A stretch of DNA of 64,000 nt from an uncultured Sphingomonas sp. (GCF_913776855.1 NZ_CAJYQD010000028.1:46628-110627), one strand, 5' to 3'. Counted from the first letter of the stretch, positions 9,581 to 18,917 are shown. Translations and numbers: made by a program. Notes: generated by a model not told the origin, from the letters alone.

Positions 9581-10915
9581 GTGAAGAACCGGGTGGCGTG
9601 GTCCGAGGGTATGTTCCTGCGGCCGCAGCATTTTCAGGCGCAGGACCGCCATGCCGAAGCGCAGCTGAACGCACGCATCGCCTCGATCCGCCCCTGGCCA
9701 TGGGGGCTGACCGAACTGGTCATCGACGAGGATGTGGCGACGCTCGGCAAGTTCGCGGTGACCCGTGCGACCGGCATCCTGCCCGACGGCACCCCCTTCG
9801 CCATCCCCGACGACATCCCGCCGCCGCCGCCGCTCGACATCCCGACCGACGCCCGCGATGCGCTCATCTCGCTCACGCTGCCGGTCGCGCAGGCCGGCGC
9901 GACGCAGTTTCGCGAGGCGGACAGCGACAGCCTCGACGCCCGCTTCCTGGTAGACGATGCCGAGGTTGCCGACAGTTTTTCGAGCGACCGGACCAGCGAG
10001 CCGGTCGGCCTCGCCCGCCCCAATCTCCGCTTCGGCGTCACCCGCGACCAGACCTATGGCCGGGTGACGCTGGGCCTCGCGAAAGTGCGCGAGGTGCAGA
10101 ACAAGCGGGTGATGCTCGACGACCGGTACATCCCGGCGACCTTGGACATCGCGGCGGCGGCGCGGTTGCGCGGCGGCCTGTCGGACATTGCCGGCCGCGC
10201 CGGACAGCGGGCGGGCGAGCTGGCACTCCGCGCGGTCGAGGCGACCGATGGCGGGTCGGACACCTTTGCCGGGTTCCTGCTGTTGCAGGCGCTCAACCGC
10301 TGGCTGCCGGTGCTCGACCATCTCCAGCATCTGCCGATGGTGCATCCCGAACGGCTGTTCGAGGCGCTGGTATCGATGGCGGGCGAACTCGCGACGCTGA
10401 TCCGTCCCGAACGCCGCGCGCCGCCGCTGCCGCGCTACGACCATGTCGATCCGCAGCAATGTTTCGATCCGGTGTTCGACCTGCTGCAATCGATGCTGTC
10501 AGCGGTGTTCGAACGCTCGGCGGTGCAACTGCCGCTCGATCAGGCGGGGCCGGGGGCGTATGTGTCGCGGATCACCGATCACGCGCTGTACCAGACCGGC
10601 TATTTCTACCTCGCGGTATCGGCCGCCGCGCCGGTCGAGGAAATTCGCGGGCTGTTCCCCTCGGTCGCGAAGATCGGCGCGGTGCAGCGGATGCGGCAGA
10701 TCGTCGATTCCGCGCTGCCCGGCGTCCCGCTGCGCCACACGCCTACGCCGCCGCCGCAGCTGCGCGTGCTGCCGGGCTTCGTCTATTTCGAGCTGGATCG
10801 CGGTGTTCCCGACTGGGCCGAGTTCCAGCAGGCGACGGCGCTGGGGCTGCATGTCGCGGGTGACTGGCCGGGGCTGAAGCTCGAACTATGGTGCGTGAAG
10901 CGGAGCGCGCGGTGA
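9581..10915 (+). CDS. tssK: Type VI secretion baseplate subunit TssK
   Basis: The start is GTG 9581, after a GGGGGGAGAGG ribosome site; the protein (444 residues) then begins with the family hallmark VAWSEGMFLRPQHFQ. TssK is the adaptor that links the T6SS baseplate (TssEFG) to the membrane complex (TssJLM). Length and collinear similarity (N-terminal siphophage-like shell, central helical bundle, C-terminal receptor-binding domain) fit the family. It is first in a run of six genes and overlaps tssL by four bases. The roughly 120-bp gap to the divergent M23 gene should contain the operon promoter; I cannot point to convincing -35/-10 boxes. Confidence 0.95.
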   Translation: MKNRVAWSEGMFLRPQHFQAQDRHAEAQLNARIASIRPWPWGLTELVIDEDVATLGKFAVTRATGILPDGTPFAIPDDIPPPPPLDIPTDARDALISLTLPVAQAGATQFREADSDSLDARFLVDDAEVADSFSSDRTSEPVGLARPNLRFGVTRDQTYGRVTLGLAKVREVQNKRVMLDDRYIPATLDIAAAARLRGGLSDIAGRAGQRAGELALRAVEATDGGSDTFAGFLLLQALNRWLPVLDHLQHLPMVHPERLFEALVSMAGELATLIRPERRAPPLPRYDHVDPQQCFDPVFDLLQSMLSAVFERSAVQLPLDQAGPGAYVSRITDHALYQTGYFYLAVSAAAPVEEIRGLFPSVAKIGAVQRMRQIVDSALPGVPLRHTPTPPPQLRVLPGFVYFELDRGVPDWAEFQQATALGLHVAGDWPGLKLELWCVKRSAR

Positions 10916-12276
10916 CCGAAGACGGCGACGAGGGCGACAAGACGGTCTTCCGGCCGTCGCCATTGCAGGGGCTGCGACAGAATGCGGCGTCGGGTGCGGG
11001 CTATGGCGCGCCGCCGCCCCTGTCGCGGACCGGCCATGCGCCGGGCGGGGGGAGCCTTGCGCCTTCGCGGCTGGCCGATGACGACGTGCCGCTGCCAGCC
11101 ACCCCGCCCAAGGTGCGCAACATCATGCTGGCGGAGGCCGAACCGGTGCTGGCGCTGCTGGCGGCGGTGCGCGCCGGGCGGGTGCGGATGCCGATGCCCG
11201 AATTCCACCGCGAATGTGCCAAGGCGATCGCGACGTTCGAGCGCGCGATCGCACCGCACTATCCGGAGGAAAAGCGCCAGCGCGCCAAATATGCCGTCTG
11301 CGCCACCGCCGACGATATCGCGCAGAACCTGCCCGGCATCGGCACCGATGGCGCCGAATGGGCGCGCCGGTCGATGGTCGTGCAGTTCTTCCACGAAAAT
11401 ATCGGCGGCGACCGCTTCTGGCAGCTGGTCGACGACATGCTGCGCACGCCCAGCGACAATCTCGACCTGATCGAGCTGTTCCATGCGTGCCTCGCCGCCG
11501 GGTTCGAGGGGCGGTTCCGCGTGATGCCCGATGGGCGGCGGCGGTTGCAGGAGATCATGACGCGGCTGTACGGCGCGCTGCCGCATGTCCGCGCGCTGTC
11601 GCAGGTCGAACTGGTCCCCAACTGGCGCGGCGAAAAGGCGCCGCCGGCACGGATCGGGATGAATATCCTCGCGCTTGCGGCGGCGGGTGCGCTGGCGCTG
11701 CTGGTTCTGGCCTATGCCGTGCTGCGGCTGATGCTGGCGTCGAGCGGCGACCTGCCGACCGACCGGCTGGCGGCGCTCAACCCCGACAGTCGCCTGACCC
11801 TGTCGCGTCCGGCCGAAGCGATGACGGCGGCGCGCAGCGAACAGGCATCGCGCCTCGCCAAATTCCTCGAACCCGAAATCCGCGAAGGGCTGGTGACCGT
11901 CGAGGAGGATGCGCAGACGGTGCGGGTGCGCACCACCGTCGGGCAGCTGTTCGAATCCGGTTCGGACGAACTGGAGCCGGGCCGCGAGACGCTGTTCCAC
12001 CGCATCGGTCGCGCGATCGAGGGGGAAAAGGGATCGGTGCTGATCGAGGGTCATGCCGATAACGACCGCGTGGCGACCGTGCGCTTCCCCGACAATATGG
12101 CGCTGTCGGAGGCGCGGGCCGAAACGGTCGGGCGGCTGATCCGCGACGACCTGTCCGACCCGTCGCGCGTGACGACCAAGGGGCTGGGGGAAAGCGTGCC
12201 GATCGCATCGAACGATACGCCCGAGGGCAAGTCGCAGAACCGCCGGGTCGAGATCATCGTGCCGAGGCGCCAGTGA
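10912..12276 (+). CDS. tssL: Type VI secretion protein TssL (DotU family) with OmpA-like domain
   Basis: GTG 10912 overlaps the tssK stop by four bases and has CGGAG just upstream; an in-frame ATG at 10888 would add eight residues. The 454-residue protein has an acidic N-terminus with DKTVFRP, a DotU/IcmH cytoplasmic domain (about residues 60-245), one membrane helix (about 249-275) and a periplasmic C-terminal OmpA/peptidoglycan-binding domain containing LIEGHADNDRV and NRRVEIIV. This is the extended TssL that anchors the T6SS membrane complex to the wall. The Thr in DKTVFRP (Thr11 with this start) sits where Agrobacterium tumefaciens TssL is phosphorylated by PpkA, and the partner kinase and phosphatase are in the same operon. 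Confidence 0.95.
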   Translation: MTEDGDEGDKTVFRPSPLQGLRQNAASGAGYGAPPPLSRTGHAPGGGSLAPSRLADDDVPLPATPPKVRNIMLAEAEPVLALLAAVRAGRVRMPMPEFHRECAKAIATFERAIAPHYPEEKRQRAKYAVCATADDIAQNLPGIGTDGAEWARRSMVVQFFHENIGGDRFWQLVDDMLRTPSDNLDLIELFHACLAAGFEGRFRVMPDGRRRLQEIMTRLYGALPHVRALSQVELVPNWRGEKAPPARIGMNILALAAAGALALLVLAYAVLRLMLASSGDLPTDRLAALNPDSRLTLSRPAEAMTAARSEQASRLAKFLEPEIREGLVTVEEDAQTVRVRTTVGQLFESGSDELEPGRETLFHRIGRAIEGEKGSVLIEGHADNDRVATVRFPDNMALSEARAETVGRLIRDDLSDPSRVTTKGLGESVPIASNDTPEGKSQNRRVEIIVPRRQ

Positions 12277-15200
12277 TGCGGCGGTTCTTCACCAACTGGT
12301 ACGCAGTGACGCTGCTGTCGGCGCTGGTGCTGGCGCTGATCGTCCTGTTCGCGCTGCCGCTATTATTCGCCTTTTTCCGGCCGTGGAGCGTGCGGATCGC
12401 GTTCGTCGTCGGCATCGCGCTGCTGTGGGGCGCATGGTGGGGATGGCGGCGGTGGCGCGCCAAGAAACGGTCCGATGCGATTGCCAAGGAACTGGCCGGC
12501 CCCGACGCGGCGGAGGAAGAGAGCAAGGCGCTCGGCAGCCGCATAGGCGACGCGCTGGCCAAGCTGCGCAGCGCATCGGGCAATCGCCGCGACTATCTCT
12601 ACAGCCGCCCCTGGTATGTCATCATCGGCCCGCCGGGCGCGGGCAAGACGACGGCGTTGCTCCATTCGGGGCTGCGCTTTCCGTTCGTCGAACAGGCGGC
12701 GAAGGGCTTGGGTGGCACCCGCAACCTCGACTTCTGGTTCGCCGACGAAGCGGTGCTGGTCGATACCGCCGGGCGCTATACCACGCAGGATTCGGACGCG
12801 ACCGTCGATGCGGCGGGATGGAGCGCGTTTCTCGGCCTCCTCAAACGCCACCGCCCGGCGCAACCGATCAACGGCATCATCGTCGCGATCGGTGTCGATA
12901 CTCTGGTCGGCAGCGACTGTGCGGCGATCGACGCCCATGCGAGCGCGGTGCGGCGGCGGCTGGTCGAACTGCGCCGGACGCTGGAAACGGCGGTCCCGGT
13001 CTATCTGGTCGTGACCAAGGCCGATCTGCTGGCCGGGTTCGACACCTATTTCGACGATCTGGACGTCGAGGGGCGGCGTGCGGTGTTCGGCGCAACCTTG
13101 CCCTATGCCGATGGTCGTCCGAGCGCCGAGGCGCTGGCACAGGCGTTCGACGTGTCGGCGCAGGCGATCGCGGACCGGCAGGCCCGACGGCTGTTCGAGG
13201 AGGTCGACCAGCGCCGGCGCGGCATGATGCTGGGCTTTCCGGCGCAGTTGCGGAGCCTGCGCACGCGATTGATGCGCTTTGCCGAGGGCGCGTTCGTTGC
13301 CGGCGACGATGCGCCCGCACAACTGCGCGGCTTCTACCTGACCAGCGGCGTACAGGAAGGCGCGCCGCTCGACCGCATCCTCGCCGCCATGGGCGATGTG
13401 TACGAAACGCCTGCGGGAGGGATGGAGACGCGCAGCCGCGCCTATTTCCTCAACCGGCTGCTGACCGAGGTGATGTTCCCCGAAGCCGGGCTGGGGTCGA
13501 CCGACCTGCGCGCGCGCACCCGGCACCGGGCGCGGTTGATCGCGGCGCTGGCGGCGATCGGGATCGCGACGGCTTTGGTACTGACCGCATGGGGCATCAG
13601 CTATGCCCGCAACCGCGCCTTCCAGAACCAGCTGGCGGCACGCGCGCAACTGGCCGAGAACCAGCTGCGCGAGGCGGGTGTCGATCTGGTGCAGGTCCGC
13701 GAGGACGATGCCGATCTGCGCGCGGCGCTGCCCGCGCTCGACACGCTGCGCAACCTGCCGCGCGGCTATGCCGAACGCCGCGCCGGTGGGCCGCCGCTGA
13801 TGATGACGTTCGGGCTGTACCAGTCGAGTCTGAGCCAGCAGGCGGAGGAAAGCTACCGCGTCGCGCTGCGCCGCATCCTGCTGCCGCGCCTGTTGCTGCG
13901 GCTGGAGGCGGTGATGCGTGCCGACGGACGCGATCCGATGCGGCTGTACGAACCGCTCAAAGTCTATCTGATGCTCGGCCAGCAGGGGCCGATGGATGCG
14001 AAGGCGGTCAAGGCATGGGTCACCGCCGACTGGGCGGGCGAGCTGTATCCCGGTGCCGACAGCCAGGCGGAGCGCACTTCGCTGACGCGGCATCTCGACG
14101 CGCTGCTGGAGGACCGCGACATGGCGTCGGTGTGGCCCAATCGCCGCCCGCCGCTCGACGCTGGCCTCGTCGCCTCAGCGCGCGCGGCGGTACAGACGCT
14201 CAGCCTTGCCGATCGCGCCTATGCGGTGATGCGGCAAAAGGCGGCGTCGGCGGGTCCGGCATGGGAGGCGGCGAACATCCTGTCGCAAGGCGATGTGCTG
14301 GCGTTCGCCAATCCGGATGCGGTCGCGGCCTATCGCATCCCGTATTTCTTCACCCGCGCAGGCTATGAGAAGGCGTATCTGCCCGGCCTCGCGACGGTGC
14401 AGCAGGATCTGAAGCGCGACCTGTGGGTGCTGGGCGGCGCTGGGGAAGCCGGCGTCGGCGAGGAATTGTCGAACGTCCGCCCCGGCGTCGCCGGGCTGTA
14501 TGCCAAGGACTATATCGCCGCATGGGACGGGATCATCGCCGCGATGAAGCCCGGCGCCTATTTCCGCGACCCCGCCGCGTTCGGCGCGCTGACCAAGAGC
14601 CCGTCGCCCGTGAAGCGTCTGCTGCTCGAACTGCGCAAGAACACGATCTTCACCGGCGGGGTGCAGGCCGGGCTGGCGCGCGCCGGCCGCTATGGCATGA
14701 ACCGGTCGCGTCTGGGCCGGGTCGCCAACGAGATCGGGCGTGACCGTGCCAGCGGGATCGACGCGGGGGACGAGATCACCGCCTATTTCGCCACCCTGCA
14801 CGAATATGTCGGCGACGGGCGCGGATCGGCGCCGGTCGACGAGTTCATCGGCGGGATCAAGGCGGCGGGGCAGGCGGTGATCGCGGCGCAATCGGTCGGT
14901 GGCGGCGGCGGGTCGGACACGACCCAGGCGGCGATGGCGACCGCGCTCGCCACGGTGAAGGCATCGGCGGCGCAGGCTCCGCCCCAGCTGCAATCCTTCG
15001 TCAATGCAGCCGCAGGGGGCGGTGCGGCGGCGCAGATCGGCGCGGCAAGCGGTGCGGTGACCGATGCCTATGCCGAGAGCGTCCTTCCAGCCTGTCAGGG
15101 GGTTGCCCAGGAGCACTACCCTTTCTTCGCAAATGCCCCGGACGCGCCGATGGCTGAAACGCTGCGCGTGTTCGGGATGGGCGGGGTGATCGATTCCTTC

Positions 15201-15770
15201 GTGCAGCAGCGGCTGGCGAAGATGATTGATACCGGCGGTCCGGTATGGCGCTGGCGCGACGGCGATCCGGTGGCCGCGGCGCTCAACCCCGCGACACCCG
15301 AGGCGTTTGCCCGTAGCGCCGAACTGCGCGACCTGATGGCCGGCGGGCTGCCGATCAAGGTGGCGGTGGCGCGGTTCGGGCAGGGCGTCGGAACGGTCGA
15401 GCTGTCGAGCGGCGGTACGCGCTATCGCTTCACCCCGACCAGTAACCAACCGCGTCCGCTGCTCTGGTCGGCCAATGGCGGCCTGCCCGAGGCGTCGCTG
15501 ATTCTCTATGGCCCCGCCGCGCCCAATGCCGCGCCTGCCGGGGGCGATGCGCCGCCGGGACCCGAGATCGCGCGGATCGAGGCGGAAGGGCCATGGGCGC
15601 TGTTCCGGCTGATGGACCGGGCGGAGAAGCGTAATGCCGGTGAGCAACAGATCGAGGCCGGGTTCGGCGACGGCGCGGCGCGCAGCTCGCTGGCCATCGC
15701 GCTGCCGACGAAGCGCAACCCGTTCAGCCGCGCCGGGCTGTGGTCGTTCCGCTGCCCGAGGGCGCTATGA
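12276..15770 (+). CDS. tssM: Type VI secretion membrane subunit TssM (IcmF)
   Basis: ATG 12276 shares one base with the tssL stop; a GTG one codon earlier is also possible. The protein is 1,164 residues, normal for the family. Two membrane helices near the N-terminus (about 12-33 and 41-58) precede a cytoplasmic NTPase domain with an intact Walker A, GPPGAGKT at about 118-125, and a VDTAGRY switch. A third helix (about 418-440) leads to the long periplasmic region that contacts TssJ and the outer membrane in known systems. A retained Walker A is notable because many TssM proteins have lost it. No tssJ lipoprotein gene is visible nearby. It overlaps tagF by four bases. Confidence 0.96.
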   Translation: MRRFFTNWYAVTLLSALVLALIVLFALPLLFAFFRPWSVRIAFVVGIALLWGAWWGWRRWRAKKRSDAIAKELAGPDAAEEESKALGSRIGDALAKLRSASGNRRDYLYSRPWYVIIGPPGAGKTTALLHSGLRFPFVEQAAKGLGGTRNLDFWFADEAVLVDTAGRYTTQDSDATVDAAGWSAFLGLLKRHRPAQPINGIIVAIGVDTLVGSDCAAIDAHASAVRRRLVELRRTLETAVPVYLVVTKADLLAGFDTYFDDLDVEGRRAVFGATLPYADGRPSAEALAQAFDVSAQAIADRQARRLFEEVDQRRRGMMLGFPAQLRSLRTRLMRFAEGAFVAGDDAPAQLRGFYLTSGVQEGAPLDRILAAMGDVYETPAGGMETRSRAYFLNRLLTEVMFPEAGLGSTDLRARTRHRARLIAALAAIGIATALVLTAWGISYARNRAFQNQLAARAQLAENQLREAGVDLVQVREDDADLRAALPALDTLRNLPRGYAERRAGGPPLMMTFGLYQSSLSQQAEESYRVALRRILLPRLLLRLEAVMRADGRDPMRLYEPLKVYLMLGQQGPMDAKAVKAWVTADWAGELYPGADSQAERTSLTRHLDALLEDRDMASVWPNRRPPLDAGLVASARAAVQTLSLADRAYAVMRQKAASAGPAWEAANILSQGDVLAFANPDAVAAYRIPYFFTRAGYEKAYLPGLATVQQDLKRDLWVLGGAGEAGVGEELSNVRPGVAGLYAKDYIAAWDGIIAAMKPGAYFRDPAAFGALTKSPSPVKRLLLELRKNTIFTGGVQAGLARAGRYGMNRSRLGRVANEIGRDRASGIDAGDEITAYFATLHEYVGDGRGSAPVDEFIGGIKAAGQAVIAAQSVGGGGGSDTTQAAMATALATVKASAAQAPPQLQSFVNAAAGGGAAAQIGAASGAVTDAYAESVLPACQGVAQEHYPFFANAPDAPMAETLRVFGMGGVIDSFVQQRLAKMIDTGGPVWRWRDGDPVAAALNPATPEAFARSAELRDLMAGGLPIKVAVARFGQGVGTVELSSGGTRYRFTPTSNQPRPLLWSANGGLPEASLILYGPAAPNAAPAGGDAPPGPEIARIEAEGPWALFRLMDRAEKRNAGEQQIEAGFGDGAARSSLAIALPTKRNPFSRAGLWSFRCPRAL

Positions 15771-16210
15771 CCGCATGGGTGTTCGGCAAGCTGCCCGCGC
15801 ATGGCGATTTCGTCGCACGCGGCATGGATGCGCCGACGCGAGGGAAGCTGGACGACTGGCTGGCGGCGGCGATGGAGGCTGGGCGGGCGCGGTATCCGGA
15901 CGATTTCGCCGACCGCTTCGATGTAGCGCCGCCGTGGCGCGCCGAAGGGAAGGGGGTGGCCGGCGCGGTCGCCGCGTCGCAGGATGCGGTGGGGCGACGC
16001 TTTCCGTTGTTGCTGCTGACCGATGGCGCGCAGCATGATTCCGCCGCGTGTGAGGAACTGCTCTATGCCGCGATCACCGAAGGTTGGGATGCGGATCGGT
16101 TGTCGGCGGTGGGGGCACCCCCTTGCGAACCGGTGGCGCGGTGGTTCGGGGCGGAGCGCACGCTGGATGGCGCGCGTCCGGTCGAACTGATCGCCGGGAT
16201 GCTGGCATGA
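15767..16210 (+). CDS. tagF: TagF domain protein (T6SS post-translational regulator)
   Basis: ATG 15767 overlaps the tssM stop (ATGA). The 147-residue protein begins TAWVFGKLPAHGDFV, the TagF/DUF2094 signature (FGKLPxxGDF), and is just the single domain. In Pseudomonas and Agrobacterium, TagF represses T6SS assembly after translation, in Agrobacterium as a TagF-PppA fusion that binds Fha. Here tagF and pppA are separate but overlapping genes, matching an unfused version of the same module. The domain ends about residue 145, where the phosphatase begins. Confidence 0.9.
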   Translation: MTAWVFGKLPAHGDFVARGMDAPTRGKLDDWLAAAMEAGRARYPDDFADRFDVAPPWRAEGKGVAGAVAASQDAVGRRFPLLLLTDGAQHDSAACEELLYAAITEGWDADRLSAVGAPPCEPVARWFGAERTLDGARPVELIAGMLA

Positions 16211-16962
16211 GCGGTGCGGTCCGTGCGCGCGGGGTCGCCGCGACCCATCCGGGCCTCAAGCGCCGGATCAACGAGGACCGCTTCTGCGCGCGCCCCGATC
16301 TGGGGCTATGGGCGGTGGCCGATGGCATGGGCGGCCATGCCCATGGCGACTGGGCGTCGAACGCAGTGGTGCAGGCGCTGGAAGCGGTCGCCCTGCCCGC
16401 CGATTTCCATGACGCGACCCGCACTGTGGCGGATGCGGTTCACAGTGCGAACCGGCGTATCTGGGGCGAGGCGCAGCGGCGTACGCAGCAAATGGGATCG
16501 ACCGTCGTCGCGTTGCTGGTGCAGAACGGGTGCTTCTCGGCGATCTGGGTCGGCGACAGCCGCGCCTATGTGCTGCGCGACGGGGTGCTGCACCCGCTGA
16601 CCCGCGACCATAGCCAGGTGCAGGAGATGGTCGATCGCGGGCTGATCTCACCCGAACAGGCGCGCGACCATCCCCGCGGCCATGTGCTGGCGCGGGCAGT
16701 CGGCGTCGGTGCGCGGCTGGAGGTCGATGTCGTCACCGACGATGCGCTGCCGGGCGACCTGTTCCTGCTGTGCAGCGACGGGCTCACTGCGACCACCGAC
16801 GAGGCGACGATCGCGGCCGTCATGGCGATGCCCGACCGGCAGGCGGCGCTCGACCGACTGGTCGCCGGCGCGCTGGCCGGGGGGGCGCCCGATAACGTGA
16901 CGGTCGTGCTGGTCGCGGTCGAGGAAGCGACCGCGCTGTCGCTGGGGCGGGGCGTCGCATGA
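16207..16962 (+). CDS. pppA: PP2C-family serine/threonine phosphatase, T6SS-linked (PppA)
   Basis: ATG 16207 overlaps the tagF stop by four bases; the frame is open to 16084 but that only overlaps tagF. The 251-residue protein is a complete PPM/PP2C domain with ADGMGGHAHG, the metal-binding Asp motif, VGDSRAY, and a late SDGLT motif followed by the terminal DN motif in GAPDNVTVV. In T6SS clusters this enzyme removes phosphate placed by PpkA and so switches secretion off. Its place between tagF and the kinase gene supports that role. Cytosolic; no membrane segment. Confidence 0.93.
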   Translation: MSGAVRARGVAATHPGLKRRINEDRFCARPDLGLWAVADGMGGHAHGDWASNAVVQALEAVALPADFHDATRTVADAVHSANRRIWGEAQRRTQQMGSTVVALLVQNGCFSAIWVGDSRAYVLRDGVLHPLTRDHSQVQEMVDRGLISPEQARDHPRGHVLARAVGVGARLEVDVVTDDALPGDLFLLCSDGLTATTDEATIAAVMAMPDRQAALDRLVAGALAGGAPDNVTVVLVAVEEATALSLGRGVA

Positions 16963-18767
16963 CCGGAGAGGACGACGACGACCGCACCGTGTTCCAGCCG
17001 GGCGACGGCGACGCGGATCGCACCGTGTTCGAACCTGTCGGCGGCACGGCGACTCAGCGCAGCGCCCATATCCAGCCGGGCGACGTGCTGAACCACATGT
17101 TCGTCGTGCGCCGCTTCCTGGCGCGGGGCGGCATGGGCGAGGTGTTCGAGGGCGCGAACCTTGCCACCGACGAACGTGTCGCGATCAAGGTGATGCTGCC
17201 GGCGCTGGCCGCCGATCCGAACGTCATCACGCTGTTCAAGCGCGAGGCGCAGACGCTGACCCGACTGCATCATGAGGCGGTGGTGCAGTATCGCGTGCTG
17301 GCCATGGAGCCGGAACTGGGCGTCCTCTACATCGTCACCGAATATATCGACGGGACGAGCCTGTCGGACATGCTGTCGACGCTACAGCCCGATGCGGTGG
17401 CGCTGGGCGGGTTGTTGCGACGGCTGGCATCGGGACTGGCGGCGGCGCACCGGCTGGGCGCGATCCATCGCGACGTGGCGCCGGACAATGTTCTTCTGGG
17501 CGGGGGCGAGTTGCGCCGTGCCAAACTGATCGATTTCGGCATCGCCAAGGACCTCGACCCCGGTACCGCGACGATCGTCGGCGACGGGTTCGCCGGCAAG
17601 CTCGGCTATGTCGCACCCGAACAGCTGGGCGATTTCGACCGGGCGCTGGGGCCGTGGACCGATGTCTACAGCCTGGGGCTGTTGATCCTGGCGGTCGCGC
17701 GCGGGGCCGATCTGGGGCTGGGGGGTACGTTGGTCGATGCGGTCGACAAACGACGTGCCGGGCTGGACCTGTCCGCCGTGCCGCTGCCGCTGCGCGGCGT
17801 GGTCGAACGGATGGTGCGGCCGGACCCGGCGCAGCGGCTGCGCGACATGGACGCGGTGCTGGCAGCGCTCGATACGGCGGAGGTGCCGGGCGTGGTGTCG
17901 TCCGGCCTGCCGCGCCGATGGCGCTGGGGGGCAGGGGCGGCGGCGCTGGTCGCGATCGTCGTGGCGGTGGCGCTGTTCCTGACCGGGCGGCGGAGCGACG
18001 ACCGGCCGGCGTCCGGCGCCCGCCCTGCGGTACAGGGTGATGCGGCGCAGGATGCGCGATCGGCGATCGACACGGCGTTGCCTTCCGTTGGTTGTACCTG
18101 GCTCAGCATCACCGACCTGCAGCCGGCGGGCGGCGGGATCGATGTCGCATTGACCGGCGTGGCGGGCGATCCGGCACAGGCACAGCGCGAAATCGGCGAG
18201 GCGCTGCGCAGCCGGGGCATTGCCGCCCGCAAGATGGATTTCGCCGATGTCGCGCTGATCACCCCGGCGGGTTGTGCCGCGCTCGATGCCTATCGCCAGA
18301 TCCGGGCGACCGGACCCAATCGGTTGAGCGTGCCGCAGCGCCGGTTCGAGATGCGGACGCAGCCGGACGGCTTTGCCTATGCCGGTCGCCAGGCGGCGAA
18401 CGCGGTCATCCGCATCGACATCGGCGATCCGTCGCTCGACTTCGCGCTGCTGGGCATCGCGCCGTCGGGGCGGATCGAGATGCTGATCGCCGATCGTGCC
18501 GCCTTTGCCGCCACGCTGCGCGCATCGCGCGATGAACTGCCGATCAAGGATTTGGGCAACGACCGGTATCGGTTGCAGATCGACCTGGACCATGCCGGAT
18601 GGTCGGGGCTGTTGCTGGTCACCGGCAAGGGGCCGTTCGAACCGGCGGTGCTGGCCCCGCCGCTCGGCAGCCGGGGCAGCGATTGGCGCGACAAGGTGGC
18701 GACGCTGGCCGGCGAGCGCGGGTGGCGCACCGAAATGGTCTGGTTCGAATCGGTCGCGGCGCGCTGA
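16959..18767 (+). CDS. ppkA: Serine/threonine protein kinase, T6SS-linked (PpkA-like), transmembrane
   Basis: ATG 16959 overlaps the pppA stop by four bases. Of 602 residues, about 45-310 form a Hanks-type kinase: glycine loop ARGGMGEVF (about 55-63), catalytic Lys77, HRDVAPDN (170-177, Pro-Asp-Asn in place of the common LKPEN) and IDFG (191-194). A single membrane helix follows (about 323-343), then a periplasmic region of about 255 residues that may act as a sensor. The acidic N-terminus holds two copies of DRTVF (Thr10 and Thr22) that match the TssL N-terminus and look like autophosphorylation/FHA docking sites. Last gene of the block; no terminator hairpin is evident before tRNA-Phe. Confidence 0.93.
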   Translation: MTGEDDDDRTVFQPGDGDADRTVFEPVGGTATQRSAHIQPGDVLNHMFVVRRFLARGGMGEVFEGANLATDERVAIKVMLPALAADPNVITLFKREAQTLTRLHHEAVVQYRVLAMEPELGVLYIVTEYIDGTSLSDMLSTLQPDAVALGGLLRRLASGLAAAHRLGAIHRDVAPDNVLLGGGELRRAKLIDFGIAKDLDPGTATIVGDGFAGKLGYVAPEQLGDFDRALGPWTDVYSLGLLILAVARGADLGLGGTLVDAVDKRRAGLDLSAVPLPLRGVVERMVRPDPAQRLRDMDAVLAALDTAEVPGVVSSGLPRRWRWGAGAAALVAIVVAVALFLTGRRSDDRPASGARPAVQGDAAQDARSAIDTALPSVGCTWLSITDLQPAGGGIDVALTGVAGDPAQAQREIGEALRSRGIAARKMDFADVALITPAGCAALDAYRQIRATGPNRLSVPQRRFEMRTQPDGFAYAGRQAANAVIRIDIGDPSLDFALLGIAPSGRIEMLIADRAAFAATLRASRDELPIKDLGNDRYRLQIDLDHAGWSGLLLVTGKGPFEPAVLAPPLGSRGSDWRDKVATLAGERGWRTEMVWFESVAAR

Positions 18768-18812
18768 GCCTGTTCGCGGGGCCGGCGTGTCGGTTCAGCG
18801 ATGGGAAGTAGA

Positions 18813-18888
18813 TGGTGCCCGGAGACGGATTCGAACCGCCGACACTGCGATTTTCAGTCGCATGCTCTACCAACTGAGCTATCCGGGC
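18813..18888 (-). tRNA. tRNA-Phe (GAA anticodon)
   Basis: The minus strand folds into a full cloverleaf of 76 nt including encoded CCA: seven-pair acceptor stem GCCCGGA/TCCGGGC, D-arm GCTC..GAGC, anticodon stem TGCGA/TCGCA with loop CTGAAAA (anticodon GAA), and T-loop TTCGAAT. The 3' end faces the type VI block, so this is a possible island integration site, although no integrase is visible. Confidence 0.98.
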
Positions 18889-18917
18889 ACACCCGGATGT
18901 CCGGGGGAGCCGGCCTG

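Noticed and set aside
7407..9584. Plus-strand open frame of 725 codons across the CPBP and M23 genes
   Set aside because: Overlaps two recognisable genes and has no motif; third-position GC effect.
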